Source: Dipylidium caninum
Lineage: Eukaryota; Platyhelminthes; Cestoda; Cyclophyllidea; Dipylidiidae
Reading direction: 5' to 3'
DNA length: 64,000 nucleotides
Assembly (NCBI GenBank): GCA_017562135.1
Contig: QEYB01000255.1
Location: forward strand, 434,001-498,000
Numbering within the stretch: position 1 is the first letter of the stretch; every line of letters begins with the position of its first letter. Positions 26,101 through 38,021 of the stretch are shown here, one piece after another. The notes under the pieces are model-generated. The model searched no databases and had not been told where the DNA came from. It saw only the letters and a program-made list of their open reading frames with translations. A program made the translations under genes and the position numbers.

Positions 26101-29100
26101 GGAGTGGAAAAGACAAAAGGTATGTTTTGGGGCAGCCCGTTTTGAGAGCTTGGAACAGTCTGTCGTAAAATGAAAAAAACAATCGAAACTGATAAAATCA
26201 CCAAATTCATTTTGACAAAAAGCAGAAGATCTATAAGAATGTTGTCTGGAAAAACAAATGCGAAACTATTCATAGTAGTAGGAATTAACCAAAGGTTAAA
26301 CTTTTGCTCCTCACATCGATCCCGATTGGAAGAACGGCAGTTCTCATTTTTTTAGACAACTTTGGCAGTGCATGGTAGTTTATCAGCACTTCATGCATTA
26401 ACGGGAAGAAACGGTACACTTCCAGCATGTTCCGAATTGCATCAATCCCAATGGCGCGTGTCTATGGGGAAAGAGAAATTAAGCCACGGAATATAGATAA
26501 ATGCAATGTGATATCTTCAATATTTCTAAATTACTTGTGTTCGTGGATCTACAAATGTGGGCACGAGACAACTGTAGGGAACTTCCGAGTTCACCACATT
26601 TCGAATACGCGAAAAACGAATCGTCAAATGTGAGAGTAGATGAGCTGCTGCTGCTCGCACCTTTGGAGGCTCAGCAGAGTTTAAGAGCCAAGTGAAGGCC
26701 ATTTTCCACATATCACACGGGCCTCCTTCGTAGATGTCAAGTAGAATCATTTGGGCGAACAGTGTGATAGTCAATGAACGGATCTAAAGTAGTGAAGAAA
26801 ATGTGCTCAAATATAATGGGGAAAATGCAATGGAGCAAGTTAACAATGTGAAGACCTCAACATTGTAGTCCGGATAAGTTAACTGAAGAAGCCGCGGCAA
26901 AATGATGGAGAGATCAAGTGACGAAATTGAATTTTGCAATTTATCGGAGGTGAGTAAAAACAGAATGTTATACAGGAGCGCCAGTGAAGAGTAGAGGATT
27001 CCCCTGTGTCGAGTAATATGTTCAGCTTCCAAAATGAAACCGATTAGACGAAACGTTATTTGTAAGAGTTTTGTAAGCATAGTGTCTGTCTGTTGCATGT
27101 CGTCGATCCGGCAGTATCTAGAATAAAAAAGAAGTAGTAGTTAGGTCGAAAAGACAAGAAAATCCTGTAGACATACCGCGATGTGAGGTGTTGAAGAATT
27201 CTGACAGCTGTGTGAAGGGGTATAATGTGCTCGTTCAACGAATTTTCATGAAGTTCAATGAACTCGAGAGCCCAAAGGAAAAGGAAATTAAGAGCTTTCA
27301 TTTTTTCATTACAGCTGAAATCATAAAATATGAATTAGCGAAAGCATTACACCAAGAGTTATTCCGTTTAGTTATGAGGGGAGGGGGGGGGTAGGTCTAC
27401 CAAGTTACCTTTATTTATCAGTGAAATGTATATATAAATGGTACCGTGCTACCATTAATTAGGAAATATTTCCAATTAGCTGTTCTTGAAATCCAAATAA
27501 CCTTAACATTTACAATTAATCGAAAGGTTTTCACAAGGCAATGGGGATACAAATTATGTACTCGCTAAATCGTAAGCGTTCTACTACATTCAAGTTTGGA
27601 CGTTCCAATTAGGGCGGATACTTTAACCAAACGTCGTTACAAACTCTAAAAGACCCTATTGTCAATAACTTGGTTAGTTCATAGACAAAAATATGACACT
27701 TAGAAATTCAGGGCAGCAAAGAATTGACGGATAATTTTGGTTATTGAAAGAGAAATTATTGCCATGGTTTTTACCTGAATCACTATCTTATACGTCATCA
27801 ATATGAAACCTTAATAATATATTGAAGAAAAGTGGTCCTTTGTTGCATTTTTGATCAGATTCCAGAAAGGAATATCTTAAAAACAGTGTTAGTATACAAA
27901 CATGAATAGTAAGTCAAAAATTCCTGAATATTTATGCAAAAATAGTTTAATTCCGAAAGGATTAAAGCAATCAGCGACTTTGAAAAAAAAAGTTGCGCTT
28001 ATTATGGTTTTCAGTTGCCATGTGAATAAAACCTCAAAAAGAGGTCAACCTATAACGTTATCAAATGCGAATAACTCCCCAAATTTTTATTAAAAAATTG
28101 TTCTATAATGCACGAGTCGCATCCGTACTCGCTTTATTTAAATGGGGTTCACTTAAGATATATCAGACAGAAATTGTTGTGAGTATTTGAAAAATAAGGA
28201 TTAACAATCTCCAGGAATTTTAATAAGGATTAATGTTAAAAACACTTGGTCTAATATTAAGACAGTGATTCACCTTAAACATTCTTTCGGACAGTTTGTC
28301 GTTGCGGAATAGCCTGCAGTTAGGAGGTCCTCACAGACAAGAAGGACATCGAAGAGGTGAGGCAGAGTGTGGAAGTGGAGAGTATATTTTGATTCTGCCA
28401 GACGTCGGCTGTCAGTGCCACCGACGCCGGCATTGAAACAACGCATTGCGTAGGCCAGTGATGAAGCATTCACCGTGAGCTGTTCCAACATCCACTTGGA
28501 CGCCTACGGAGTGAAGTTAAACTTAATGACGACCATTTGCTGATCAACAATAGGCCTATAAAACTACGGTAAGCCTGCGTTTGTTAAATTTGCGGCATTG
28601 TGACGTTAGTGACATTTATTTGGTTAAGTATGTGCTCACTTCAAGTAGCACATAAAGTTCCTGATATTAGTATCAAAGATAATGAAGTTGTTTCGTTACG
28701 CCCAAGGCGTTGCACCAATTGAACTCTCAATATTGGTACAACCATCAATGTTTTTTGGTAGAATCGCAAAAAGCGGGTTTTGTTTGTGATTACTATAAAA
28801 GTAGAGATAAATTTAAAAAGAAATCGATTGGACGTAAATCAGCAGTAGCTCAGTCATTAGATGAAAATAAATACCACTTCATAGAATTAAAGTATAGCAT
28901 ATTCCCCTAGTTCCGCTTTCACAATGCTCCAAAAACAGATGTAAAAAGACAAACTGACAAAAAGACTGTTGGTTGACGGTGGGAAAATCAAGGGAAACTT
29001 GGGATCGAATAAAAGGATGACAACAAAAATCAGGTATTTGGAGTCTACTGAGGCACGACATAATGTCGGGTGATATAAGCTTTTACTGAAGAAAACACGT

Positions 29101-32100
29101 TATTGACGTTATCCTCTCAATAAAGACATATCTTCCCTTTATGATTAAATAAAATAAGAAAAAGAAAACACAACTTCATTCAAAAAATAGTTAGAGGGCA
29201 AAAGAAGTCAACATTATTTCTGAGATGAGCCAAGCTCTATTCTACAAATGAGCAATGAATGTAATCTGCCTCGATACTCACCCGAAGTGTGTTGGAGTTG
29301 ACAAAAGGTGGAGTGAAATTCACACTAGTTACAGTTTCAAGAGAGTGGATGAGCAACCGATAGTCGTCCGTGCAGGATGGCAGAACGCGGAAGAAGCGCG
29401 CTAAGTCGGCTTCGTGCCACCACGCCTGGAAGGTATCAGGGACGCGCCAAAAGGCAACCGCAAGTAAGCGGAAATGGCTCAGACTGGCAGAGGTCTCGAC
29501 ATGCGAACTGGACTTGCGGATGGAATTGAGAACGCGTGAAAAGGCATTGGAAGGTTGGGAGATCTCGATAAGAGCATATTCGACGTCCGTGCATTTCAGA
29601 ATTGGATTGCTAAGGTCAGAGAAATGAACTCGATTTTATTTCTATCTTTAAGTCATGAATGTATACTTAAAAAAATGATCAAAGCAGATTTGATGCATAG
29701 CTCGTGAAAATACGGACCTTCTGTGGTTAGTGAACCAAGAAAAGTTATGTGAATTATGTCACAACGTACTGTAATATATATTTGATACATGGTAAGTGCT
29801 TGAAAAACAATTCAATAATTTATAGGCACCGTAATAATAAACTCGGGCTTACAAAACATCATAAAGACTCAGAAACTGGTCAAGCAAATTTATTACAAGA
29901 CTTTTTTATTTGAAAAATGACTGCAAAAGAATACAATAGTCAAATATACTTCCGTGATTTATCTTACTGACGCTTATTTTAACTTCTGCAGACTCATAAA
30001 GGAGGGTGTTCATAACTTCCAGTTCCATTATAGTTTGGCAGTGAACACGTGCCACTTCTGACCTGTTCCATTCCACTAACACTTTGGCTCATGAGATTTA
30101 ACTCAGGCATTAATTTTAGCTTAGATAGCCTCCTTGTAATTATGTCCAATGAGGAGATTTTAAAGAAAGCCTATCACTCAGTATCGCAATAAACGAGTTG
30201 CACAAAAACCTGAAGCCATCAGTACAGAAGCAAATACCATTGAAAAGTGAATATCTTTTGACCATTGAAAAGTGAATATCTTTTGAAAAAATTAGAAAAA
30301 CAGAAACTCACACAATGAGAATATCTTCGTTTCCAAGGAGAGAATCCCAGAGAACACGTAGAGCCCTAACCGCTGCCACTGTGAACAAATGGAGCCGTTT
30401 CGATGTGAGAACAGGAAGGGATCGAGCTTCGTTAAGGTGTTGAAGGAGAAGTGAGAAATCTGGCTGCCCAATGAGATGACGTGATTCGAGACAATAGAGA
30501 GGGCATTTAAAAGGTAGACAGAAGGAGCAACCGATCGCTTGTGGTAAACACACAGGAGATCTGTTGGTGCAATGTATAAAATAGACTTAGGCCGGTGAAA
30601 TAAAACGTAAAATTTTGTAAACGTGTCCTGACGTTAATGCCTCAACAAAATTTTAGCTACTGTCAATGCTTATAACAGCAGGTTTACACGTATTAAGCCG
30701 AGATAAATAGTCAATTTAGGAAATTTCAAACAGCAAGTGGATTTAAAAAACTCTCATATCTTCATGAAGCATTTTGCAACTAGAAATTACAATATTATCG
30801 AAATAGTTTTTTAAAGGTACTTTAATCGTAATATCTTCATTGATAATGGCATCATAAAATCCTACACTAAACCGAACCTAAAAGTCTTTTATTCGCAGTT
30901 TTTTAAAAAAGTATCCTAAGTATACCCAGATCCTATGCTTGAATTTATCGTTTGGATCATCTATTTACAAGAAAACAACTGGTAAATGCGACTGATGCTG
31001 GAGTTGTACTTACTCATCAGAGATTCTAATTGAGGGTGTGAAAAGAACCAATGCGGTGATTACCGAAATACACCGACGAATTCTGATATCTTTCCAAAAG
31101 CACAATCCAACTACAGCAGAAAGTGGGTTAGAAGAAATTTTCAGATGAGAATGACCTACCATACAAGAGAGCAGATAAACAGGTAGATTGATTGAGATAA
31201 AGTTGAGTTCGAGAGTCAACATCATGAGCGACGACGTAGTGAACAATAGCTAGTTGTATGCGTACCATCGGTTCGATAAGAAACTTGTCATCCAGAGACT
31301 GCCCCAGAATGCTTGGAAAGGCCGAGATCCACTCAACAACGATATGTGGTCCATCTACCGCGTGCCAACAGTCCATACCATTAGGTGCTTAAGGCGGGAA
31401 GCGAGGTGTTTAAAAGACAAAAGCAACATTTTCAGAGATCTTAGCTAAATTTCAAGATTTTAAGACAAATTAAACTATAAGTGGGGGGATTTCTAGCAAA
31501 GTTATCTTGTGTGGAATATCACGAAGGAACTAGTTATTTGGCAGCCCAATAAAAAGAAAGGGTAATAAAACAAAAATAGAGGGATTGCAACGTCTCAAAA
31601 ACTGCAAAGGAATACTAAAATTTCAAAGCAATATGCGGGTGCCAATAAAAGGAAAGAAGCGCAAATGAAACTCCTTTGTTCAACATTTATCTGTTCGTGT
31701 TTAGACAGGGGGTCATCCTGCATTTGGCACAGCTTTAAACGATTAGCCTCAAAAGTGATGCTCAATACGATGTCTACTTGGGGATTTAGCGGTCGTGCTA
31801 CCTTGGCTGATACATAAATTTCACGGAAAAGCTTATGCAGCCTAAGACAGGTAAGCCAGAATCTCATTAGGTGTAATAGATATCTTCGTGGGGGGGGGGG
31901 GGGGGGGTCAAAGTGGAGAGGATAACGAAACGAACAAAGGGTCAAGGTGTGGTGTAACAGAATATATCAAAGTAAAAAATAAGGCAAACTACCTAAATTA
32001 GGCGACCATCAGATAAAATGATTGAAATACTAAAAGAATGGTCGCAATCACACTTTTTTAATTTAATACATGACTTATAGGTTAAAACTAGCGGTAAAGC

Positions 32101-35100
32101 AAATACGGGACATATATAATCCGATGAGGAGATACGCGATTTTGTCGCTGAAATGTCCAACTAATGTAAAAGATATCTACTCACATGCAACAATTGACAG
32201 AATCTGTCCTCCAGCAGCGCATCTGACCTCAACAGTAACCATCACATCGGTTAATAAGTCCAATGCGTTTGATAGAACAGCCGGGAGATCATCAAAATTT
32301 TCCCTTAGGGCAGAAAAATGCTGCGAAAACTCTTCAAAAATGATTTCCTCAACATGACGCGTGTTTTCAGGTGGAAGGAAGAGAAGGAGATCACAGAGCA
32401 CCTCTTCCACTGATGAGACCAATTCCATCATCTTATCCATCAAGTGAAAGGCAATGTTTTCAGTGAGAGAGCGGGCGATCTGTACGGAAACCTTCAGACG
32501 TATTGTTGACAAAGGAAGGTAAAGAAGAGGTAAAAGTATTCCTAATGGTACGGAGTGAAAATCCGTAAAAACTTCACAACTTAAGCAGGTATCTACAACG
32601 CGCTCAGTAAGAAGGTTATTATGAGAGGAAGCGACAAGTGAGGCGACGCAGTGAGAAAAAAGGGGTTCCAAGGGACGCCAATTGGTACATGTGGGAAGGC
32701 AAAGGAGATCAGAAGGTTCTGTAGGTGATTCCACAAGAATCTTCATAAGCAGAAGCCACAAATGCTGCGGAATAAGTTGGTATGCATCCAAAAGAATACG
32801 CAGACATACTTGAGTGGCTGAGACGACCTAAGAAGGCAGTGTTTAAGGAATATAAGATGTCTAACTTCTCGTAATGTGTCGTGCAAGCCGAATTCGACGA
32901 ATTCTCCGAGGATTTCGCGGGTAAGAAAAAATGTGAGACATTTGTAACGAAGAGATGAGGGATCCGCTGCCAAGTCGATTGAAACACTTGTCTAGTGAAA
33001 CAAGGTGATTGTAATCAAGTATATTGGAAAATATTTATAATCATAATAACAGTAATGATAAAGGGACTCGTGAACAAATAGACTCAAAAAATAACCGCAA
33101 AAATAAACTCACTGAGAGGACGCCGACAACTTGTGCGTAGGTTAGCTTCCGAACATTATCCGAGGAGTGAGAAAGAAGCATCAATAGATGAGATCTGCCT
33201 TGGGCCAGTAAGGAGCTACACAGAGACTCATCAACACTTAGCGGACTGAAATCAAACAGACGAAAGAACCGCGAATTACAAGAATTTTTTATAAATTAAT
33301 GATATGGTTGACAGGTAGGTCACCGTCAACATACATTTCGGAGAAGAATTTGACGAATTTGGGGATATAACTTTCGGGGTAAAACTCAACGGCACCTAAT
33401 CCATCTACGGCCATCTTCGTAAGATTTTCGAGCGCAGAGTTATCAGAGGCCTGAAAAAGAGTATTTGCAGCAAATATTGTAATCCTCATTTATAGATAAA
33501 TTCGATCAAACGTAATATGTCGGGACTTAATAGTGCCATAAACGTTCGACAGTGAAAAAAAAATAAAAAAAAATGTTCCTGGCCATAAATAAGTGTTAAA
33601 GGCATTTACGAAGTACAAGGGTGGCTACAAGGAGTCCAAAAACGCTAAAAATATACAATTTCGTAAAATGCGAATGTGCTTCTGTATTTTTCGACCATCA
33701 CATGAGTATCGCACCAGTAATTAGGTATTGGTAACTCATGCAAATATTTCTATAGCACGTATTGTTCATTTGGAAAACGAGTGATTAAAATGAAATTTTT
33801 TCTAAGATCTTAAAAGTATTTATATGTGCGCATTACTATTATTATAGTATTATGACAAGAAAATTAAAAAGTGTAAAACTTTAAGAATAAAACATTGTTG
33901 AAGGGTAATGTAACTCATAGGGTAATTCAAACAGGATATGAAAGGAAATTAGGTAAGAGAATATAAAAAAAATGAATGAAAGGAAATAAAGAATATGCTC
34001 TTTTAGCAAGCCCGTCTAATGATAATCGATTGAGGCAAATGGTCACTTAAAACTTTGGGGCTGGTGGTACTTAAATGGGTGGAATAATTCTCTGAGTACC
34101 ACGCCTAGATTTTTGAAATTATGTTTGATTTCATTTTATCATATTTTCTAGACTTCACAAGCCATATAAAGAGACTATGAGAGCCAACCGGCAAAGATTC
34201 AACGCCACGAACGAAGGCGACTGCGGACGCGGCTACGTGAAACAGGTTAACCAGCCGGTCTCTGAGAAAGGCGACCTCGGGATCGAAGAAACGAACGTAA
34301 GAGGAGAGGCCGAAGGTATTTTCCATAGGAGTAACAGCGACGTTATTTGTGATTAAGTAGATGAGATGACAATCCAGGAGTCCAAGTGAGAGTTCGAAAG
34401 ATGTTACGGCAGGCAGCAAAGATGCGCACTACGAACCAGGAAAAAAAACAAGGAATATTGATAACTCTCGTACACCAAGACAGTAACTGGAAGATAGAAA
34501 GACGTATAGCACGTTACCTTTAAATCATACAGATCGATTATAATATAAAAAACATGTTTATCATCTTAGGCAAATGAGCAAAACATAAGTGTTGCACTAA
34601 AAAGAGAAACAAATAATAAATCTTGTATGTTAGTGAACTACACTCGGAATGCTAGGAGATGCTTTTATTCTATCCACATATCTTTGTGTCTGATAACATT
34701 CCGGTTTCCAAATTAATTTATAAAGTCGTTACAAAATTAGGGACTTATACTTCAGTAAGTATCCATAGAACTAGCAACTGTATCATAGGAGGGTTAACTT
34801 ATATCGAGTGACCCACCGATTCGGGCGTCCAGAGAGCGGAGAGGAGACGAAAGAGAGCACGGAGTAAGCCAATGTAAACACATCTGTCGGACATAAATTT
34901 TTCGCGACAATTGTGGAAAGTCTCCTTGATGTCCAGATCGCCTTGCCATTCTCTGGCGAATGTCGAAAGCATTATGCCCCATAGCTCTAACATATCACCG
35001 AACCCCAGTGTCTGGTTGAAAAATAACAGTTAAGAAACTAGAATATTATTAAAGTCCGTCGGCCCTTGTCACCAATACCAATGTTAGATCAAAAATGCCA

Positions 35101-37059
35101 CACACTGGCGTTTAATGAACAATTTTCTTTTTAAAGTTATTATTCACAATTAACACTTGAAACTTTAAGTGGTTGTTTTAAGATAGGTAATTTACATGCT
35201 TTTTATAAGCAACTACGCGGTTGCTCAGAGTAATTAGGCAAAACTTATTTTAAATTAGAAATCACAAATTTTAACGCACCGCAATATGTGACGATAACAA
35301 ATTTCTAGATGGTGGTTTTGCCGTTGTAAGGAAGTCTAAAGCAATGGGCTGGCACACAGCATCAAAGCACGTGCATCTAAGAAAGATATCCACTGATGTG
35401 TTTAACAGGTGTAGAAGGGCACCCCCGAACACCAGTGCAAGGAAAGATAAGGCCCGACAACGCAGCACTCATAATAGTGATACAAATTGCAGGGATTGTG
35501 GGTTGGGGCTTGAGGTTGACAACACTCAATGGGAGCAAACTGCTGCAGATGGATTTGGCCAAGAACCCTTCGAAAAGAGTCGATGTGGTACAGCGCGGAT
35601 GCCCACTTGTGAGAAGAAATACAACGCGGCACTGTAAATTTTAGTTGAGCTTATATCGCAAATATTTTTAACCTTAAGTACTTATTCAAGCGTCGGATGG
35701 CGGTAATATCAAATGAGTGCAATACTTAATGGTGGTAAGCAAGCCTCAACAATTAAAGTAGCCTCATATCTTGATCTTAATCATAAGATTTCGGTTAACA
35801 TTAGGATATTGTAACGGGTCTGTCAAGCAAAAACAAAAACACGAAGAGGCACGTCATCCAATAACACTAAAGCCAGATTCAGAGGAACGCTAATTATAAT
35901 AAACCGAATCTACTCGAAAAGCACGAGGAAGTACACGAATGTCGAGAGTATGCACTATGACAAACTATTAAAAGGAAATATATTTAACTCACTTTTGACC
36001 TAAAGCGTCGGTATTCCCATCGCCTGAAGGAACAACTAAATCAAGCTGTGACGACAGTGGGCATTCCTACCGACTGATGAAAAATTGTTAGGATTTTCAA
36101 AGTACTCAAAACGAGCAATTAGTAGATGGCAGATATTGACCAAAGTGTCAGCCGACTTTCTCCGAACGCGAGAACTTTTAGAAGTGGCAATCAAAACGGA
36201 TAAAAACTGAATGGCTTATTAGAACTCAAAATAAATAAGTACCTTAATAACAACTGGGTTTTCCAAAAATACTTCAATAGGAAAGTCCCTAAGGGTTACG
36301 TAACGAAGGTAGTCGAGCTGCAGTAAAATACTGGCGTCATTTCCCTCTAAGAGGTTCCTAGAGGGAATCAGTCAATAATGGCAAACACACTGCAGAAAGC
36401 TCTGTAGATATCGGGAATCGCTTTCGGAAATGAGTGCTCTGGGTAGGCATTGAATAAGAAAGTCTTTAATATGGGGAAACAATAAAATATGAAGTAAGTA
36501 CCATTTGATGGCTGAGTATTCAATATATCTAGCTCAGTTTGAAAATGGGTACTTGTATCAGTTTGAGTAGCCATCTTGGCAGGCAAAGGCATCAGCAACG
36601 CAATTATTCGATAAAGCCGGGCCAGTTATAAGCGAAAAGTTTACAATATTGATTGGAAAGCACTATGGTATACCTGAAGGCCCGATTATGTCAGCAAAAT
36701 GTGGCAAAACCCTGAAATGCGGCAACGGAGGGGCAGCATCCGAGTTTCAGAATCGCAAAAGTGACGACGATACAGTCCTTCTATTGACGCGACCAAAGAA
36801 AGAGGGGATTTAGATTAGTGATATCATCAATGATGGGTTTCAAGATGCATTGAGTGATGAAAGGAATTGGAATATACTTTGATGCATTTAAGGCCTTTTA
36901 AGGCAACAGTAGGAAATTTCTAAAGATGGATGATTCAGTGATTTACATCAAATGGCACGAGGATTTACCGCGACTGATGACCAGCTCATTCCCACATAGG
37001 GAGGCGGGTGAGATGAGCAAGAGAGGAAAAACAGAGTATGGCGGCGACAAGCGAGTCTT
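1484..37059 (-). CDS. RTTN: Rotatin-like centriole protein, whole gene
   Basis: Rotatin is a large ARM/HEAT-repeat protein of the centriole and ciliary base, needed in animals to build full-length centrioles. The call rests on several collinear matches to my memory of vertebrate rotatin: DFPIEVFLENP near the N-terminus, RFFRVLPSCTDD in the middle, LICYGSPEVKKAVLEA-type spacing (here NLIYGSPEVKKAVLEAG) and QCLWLTFITNLTFTRDGQS near the C-terminus. From 35631 to the stop at 1484, 28 exons join with matching splice phases and give 5751 nt, exactly 1917 codons with the stop. With N-terminal exons to 37059 the product is about 2150 aa, close to the vertebrate 2226. Codons before 37059, including the start, are not resolved. 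Introns run from 33 nt to over 7 kb. The identification is by eye and the protein is strongly diverged; the order of matches makes chance unlikely. Confidence 0.85.
4946..5607 (-). repeat. 660-bp dispersed repeat, copy A (inverted to copy B)
   Basis: This block is the reverse complement of 12157-12813, with roughly 95% identity judged by eye and a few small indels. It lies in the RTTN intron 2979-7550. Read on the minus strand it starts in a CA-rich tract, has an open frame with proline/serine-rich residues that is probably not a real protein, and ends at a CAAAC/GTTTG border. I see no target duplication, clear LTR TG...CA ends or transposase. It could be a solo LTR or a short non-autonomous element; the family is unknown to me. 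Confidence 0.85.
5596..5614. repeat. (GT)n microsatellite
   Basis: An uninterrupted GT run of about 19 nt sits at the edge of repeat copy A. Copy B has only a short CA tract at the same place, so the run has expanded since the copies separated. Confidence 0.9.
12157..12813 (+). repeat. 660-bp dispersed repeat, copy B (inverted to copy A)
   Basis: Inverted partner of 4946-5607, about 6.5 kb away, in the RTTN intron 11199-18844. The copies differ by scattered substitutions and short indels. An open frame of up to 175 codons crosses this copy, but it is low-complexity, is not kept intact in the partner and starts outside the repeat, so I do not call it a gene. The right end abuts a perfect hairpin at 12810-12835. 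Confidence 0.85.
12810..12835. repeat. Perfect 11-bp hairpin at the end of repeat copy B
   Basis: TTTGATAAGAG is followed by a TCCT loop and its exact complement CTCTTATCAAA. It overlaps the last bases of copy B and has no counterpart beside copy A. Function unknown; it may be the scar or terminus of another small element. Confidence 0.8.
12904..12960. other. Two interleaved inverted repeats (pseudoknot-like)
   Basis: CTGTGATAT at 12904-12912 pairs with ATATCACAG at 12937-12945. TGGCTAAGA at 12917-12925, which lies inside the first loop, pairs with TCTTAGCCA at 12952-12960, outside it. Both pairings are perfect 9-bp stems, so the order is that of an H-type pseudoknot on either strand. It is intronic to RTTN. 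No known RNA family is recognised. Confidence 0.55.
13135..13476 (+). other. Unassigned open frame in an RTTN intron
   Basis: About 113 codons are open on the plus strand, without an ATG at the start (first codon CTG), in a purine-rich stretch. The translation is rich in charged residues (for example LRRITLQVTKKQWNKGEN) but has no motif I recognise. It is antisense to RTTN. It may be chance, or a remnant of a mobile element. Confidence 0.15.
15420..16530 (-). pseudogene. Degenerate mariner (Tc1/mariner) transposase
   Basis: Minus-strand frames carry mariner landmarks in order. SDPHSTIRELGSKL near 16.33 kb matches the N-terminal helix-turn-helix region. TPDAKLILCGNRK near 16.1 kb matches the first catalytic Asp block (usually TCDEKWILYDNRK). 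HNNARRPHATSI near 15.83 kb stands for the usual HDNARPH, with the second catalytic Asp changed to Asn. VDISPTDYYLFR near 15.72 kb is the family signature. The reading frame is broken by stops and shifts, so the copy is dead. Terminal inverted repeats were not found, so the element's ends are estimates. It lies in the RTTN intron 11199-18844. Confidence 0.85.
24743..34428 (-). CDS. RTTN: RTTN central exon block
   Basis: Exons in transcript order: 34189-34428, 33335-33450, 33113-33245, 32866-32991, 32185-32827, 31160-31387, 31014-31110, 30312-30560, 29282-29609, 28274-28503, 27177-27314, 26856-27117, 26595-26783, 26315-26461, 25976-26159, 25433-25642 and 24743-24968. Every junction keeps phase. 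The product is a run of hydrophobic helix pairs typical of ARM/HEAT solenoids. The best rotatin matches are SHLLMLLSHSSDNVRKLTY (33113-33245), RFFRVLPSCTDDYRLLI (29282-29609) and IGIDAIRNMLEVYRFFPLM (26315-26461). The 643-nt exon at 32185-32827 is the longest. The intron 24969-25432 needs a GC donor (G|GCAAGT); no GT donor gives the required phase. The 38-nt intron 32828-32865 and a 72-nt intron 26784-26855 lie here. Confidence 0.83.
30236..30285. repeat. Perfect 2 x 25-bp tandem duplication
   Basis: Two identical 25-nt units (beginning ACCATTGAAAAG) lie head to tail in the RTTN intron just beyond the donor of exon 30312-30560. No mismatch between units, so the duplication is recent. Confidence 0.9.
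31890..31907. repeat. Poly-G run of 18
   Basis: Eighteen consecutive G on the plus strand (C on the RTTN transcript strand) inside an RTTN intron. Length may be unstable or mis-assembled. Confidence 0.9.
34817..37059 (-). CDS. RTTN: RTTN N-terminal exon block
   Basis: Exons, in transcript order: 36996-37059, 36674-36711, about 36502-36570, 36391-36463, 36243-36357, 36071-36206, a tentative 35995-36034, 35526-35631, 35280-35467 and 34817-35011. The segment VLPHFADIIGPS (36674-36711) corresponds to the rotatin N-terminal ARM fold, and RYVTLRDFPIEVFLENP (36243-36357) to its conserved DFPxEIFLxxP stretch, followed by a KSADTLVNICHLL helix. Several introns here are tiny: 33 nt (36358-36390), 36 nt (36207-36242) and 38 nt (36464-36501). 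The join between 36674 and about 36570 does not keep phase with the acceptor I chose, and the link from 36071 to 35631 is also unsure, so one or two small exons may be missed. From 35631 onward all phases fit. Confidence 0.7.
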
Positions 37060-38021
37060 CTGTTGATAAGAATGGGTGACGAGGAAAAAAATTAAGAGAG
37101 GAAGGAAAAACGGTATCTACACGGAAAAACAAGATAAAGTATAAGAAAATCTTTCGAGAAGAGTTAGAAGGGGAGACGAGCGATTGTAATTCGTCGAAGA
37201 AATGAAGAGCCGCCGATTTAACTATAAGTTCTACGCGTTTTGAAAGGACGGGTGTACACATGCAGTGACAACGTTGGAGAAAATAAACAAAAACGGACAG
37301 GAGATTGAGACCTCCCATAATGACAAGCCCGTCATTTAAAAATAAAGAGTGTAATATAAAATTACAGATTAACACACATAATACGATTTGATTACACTAC
37401 CACTAACCACGTGTATTGAAATTCATGTGCGTATGTCTCCTTGAGGATGAACTACTCAAGAAACCACCACTTTGAGGAGATACACGATTTCGCTGAAGTA
37501 CATATAATATGCCCCACTCAAGGGAAACTTTACGCCACTCTCCGGGTAAGCACCATTTTAGGAAAGCACCCAGGAATGTGGATAAAATTGTTAAAAACCA
37601 CGTCACCATATTCCGTTTCCCTACCCCGGTCGTGGTGGGGCTGTACTATCAAACGAATGTGATCTAATGCGGTATTCACTGCGATGTCTGATGTCTACGT
37701 TCAAAATAGTATATTCACTGGTAATTTTTTACTTTCCCCCGATCAGGTGCGCAACCCAGTGTGTTTATTTTACGTAATTTTAAGAAACCTTGTAGTGTAC
37801 GTGTAGACGCCCCTATCAACCTACTTTAATAGTTTCGATATTATTTTGACTAAATTCCTTACATTAATTTGATATAATCAAATTGCTTCTGCTGTCAATT
37901 TGCTTTCAATGGGCCATGAATTTGCGCTGCTAGTTCTCACGCAGCGTGTTCGTCGCTCTCGTGGGTGGTTCGTTTTTTAGCTTGCGAATGCTATATGTAT
38001 TGGTCCTCTTGCTCTGCCTAG
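37060..38021. promoter_or_regulatory. Divergent intergenic region, RTTN / dehydrogenase
   Basis: RTTN runs leftwards and the dehydrogenase rightwards from this region, so it should contain both 5' ends. The first codons of both genes are unresolved and probably lie here. A plus-strand frame at about 37990 begins MLYVLVLLLCLGFLWLFLY, a membrane-anchor-like run, but it overlaps the acceptor used for the next exon in another frame. Minus-strand frames near 37.2 and 37.5 kb could hold further RTTN N-terminal exons. Confidence 0.35.

Noticed and set aside
32709..32987. 92-codon minus-strand open frame
   Set aside because: It is a shifted frame over the real RTTN exons 32866-32991 and 32185-32827, which are separated by a 38-nt intron.
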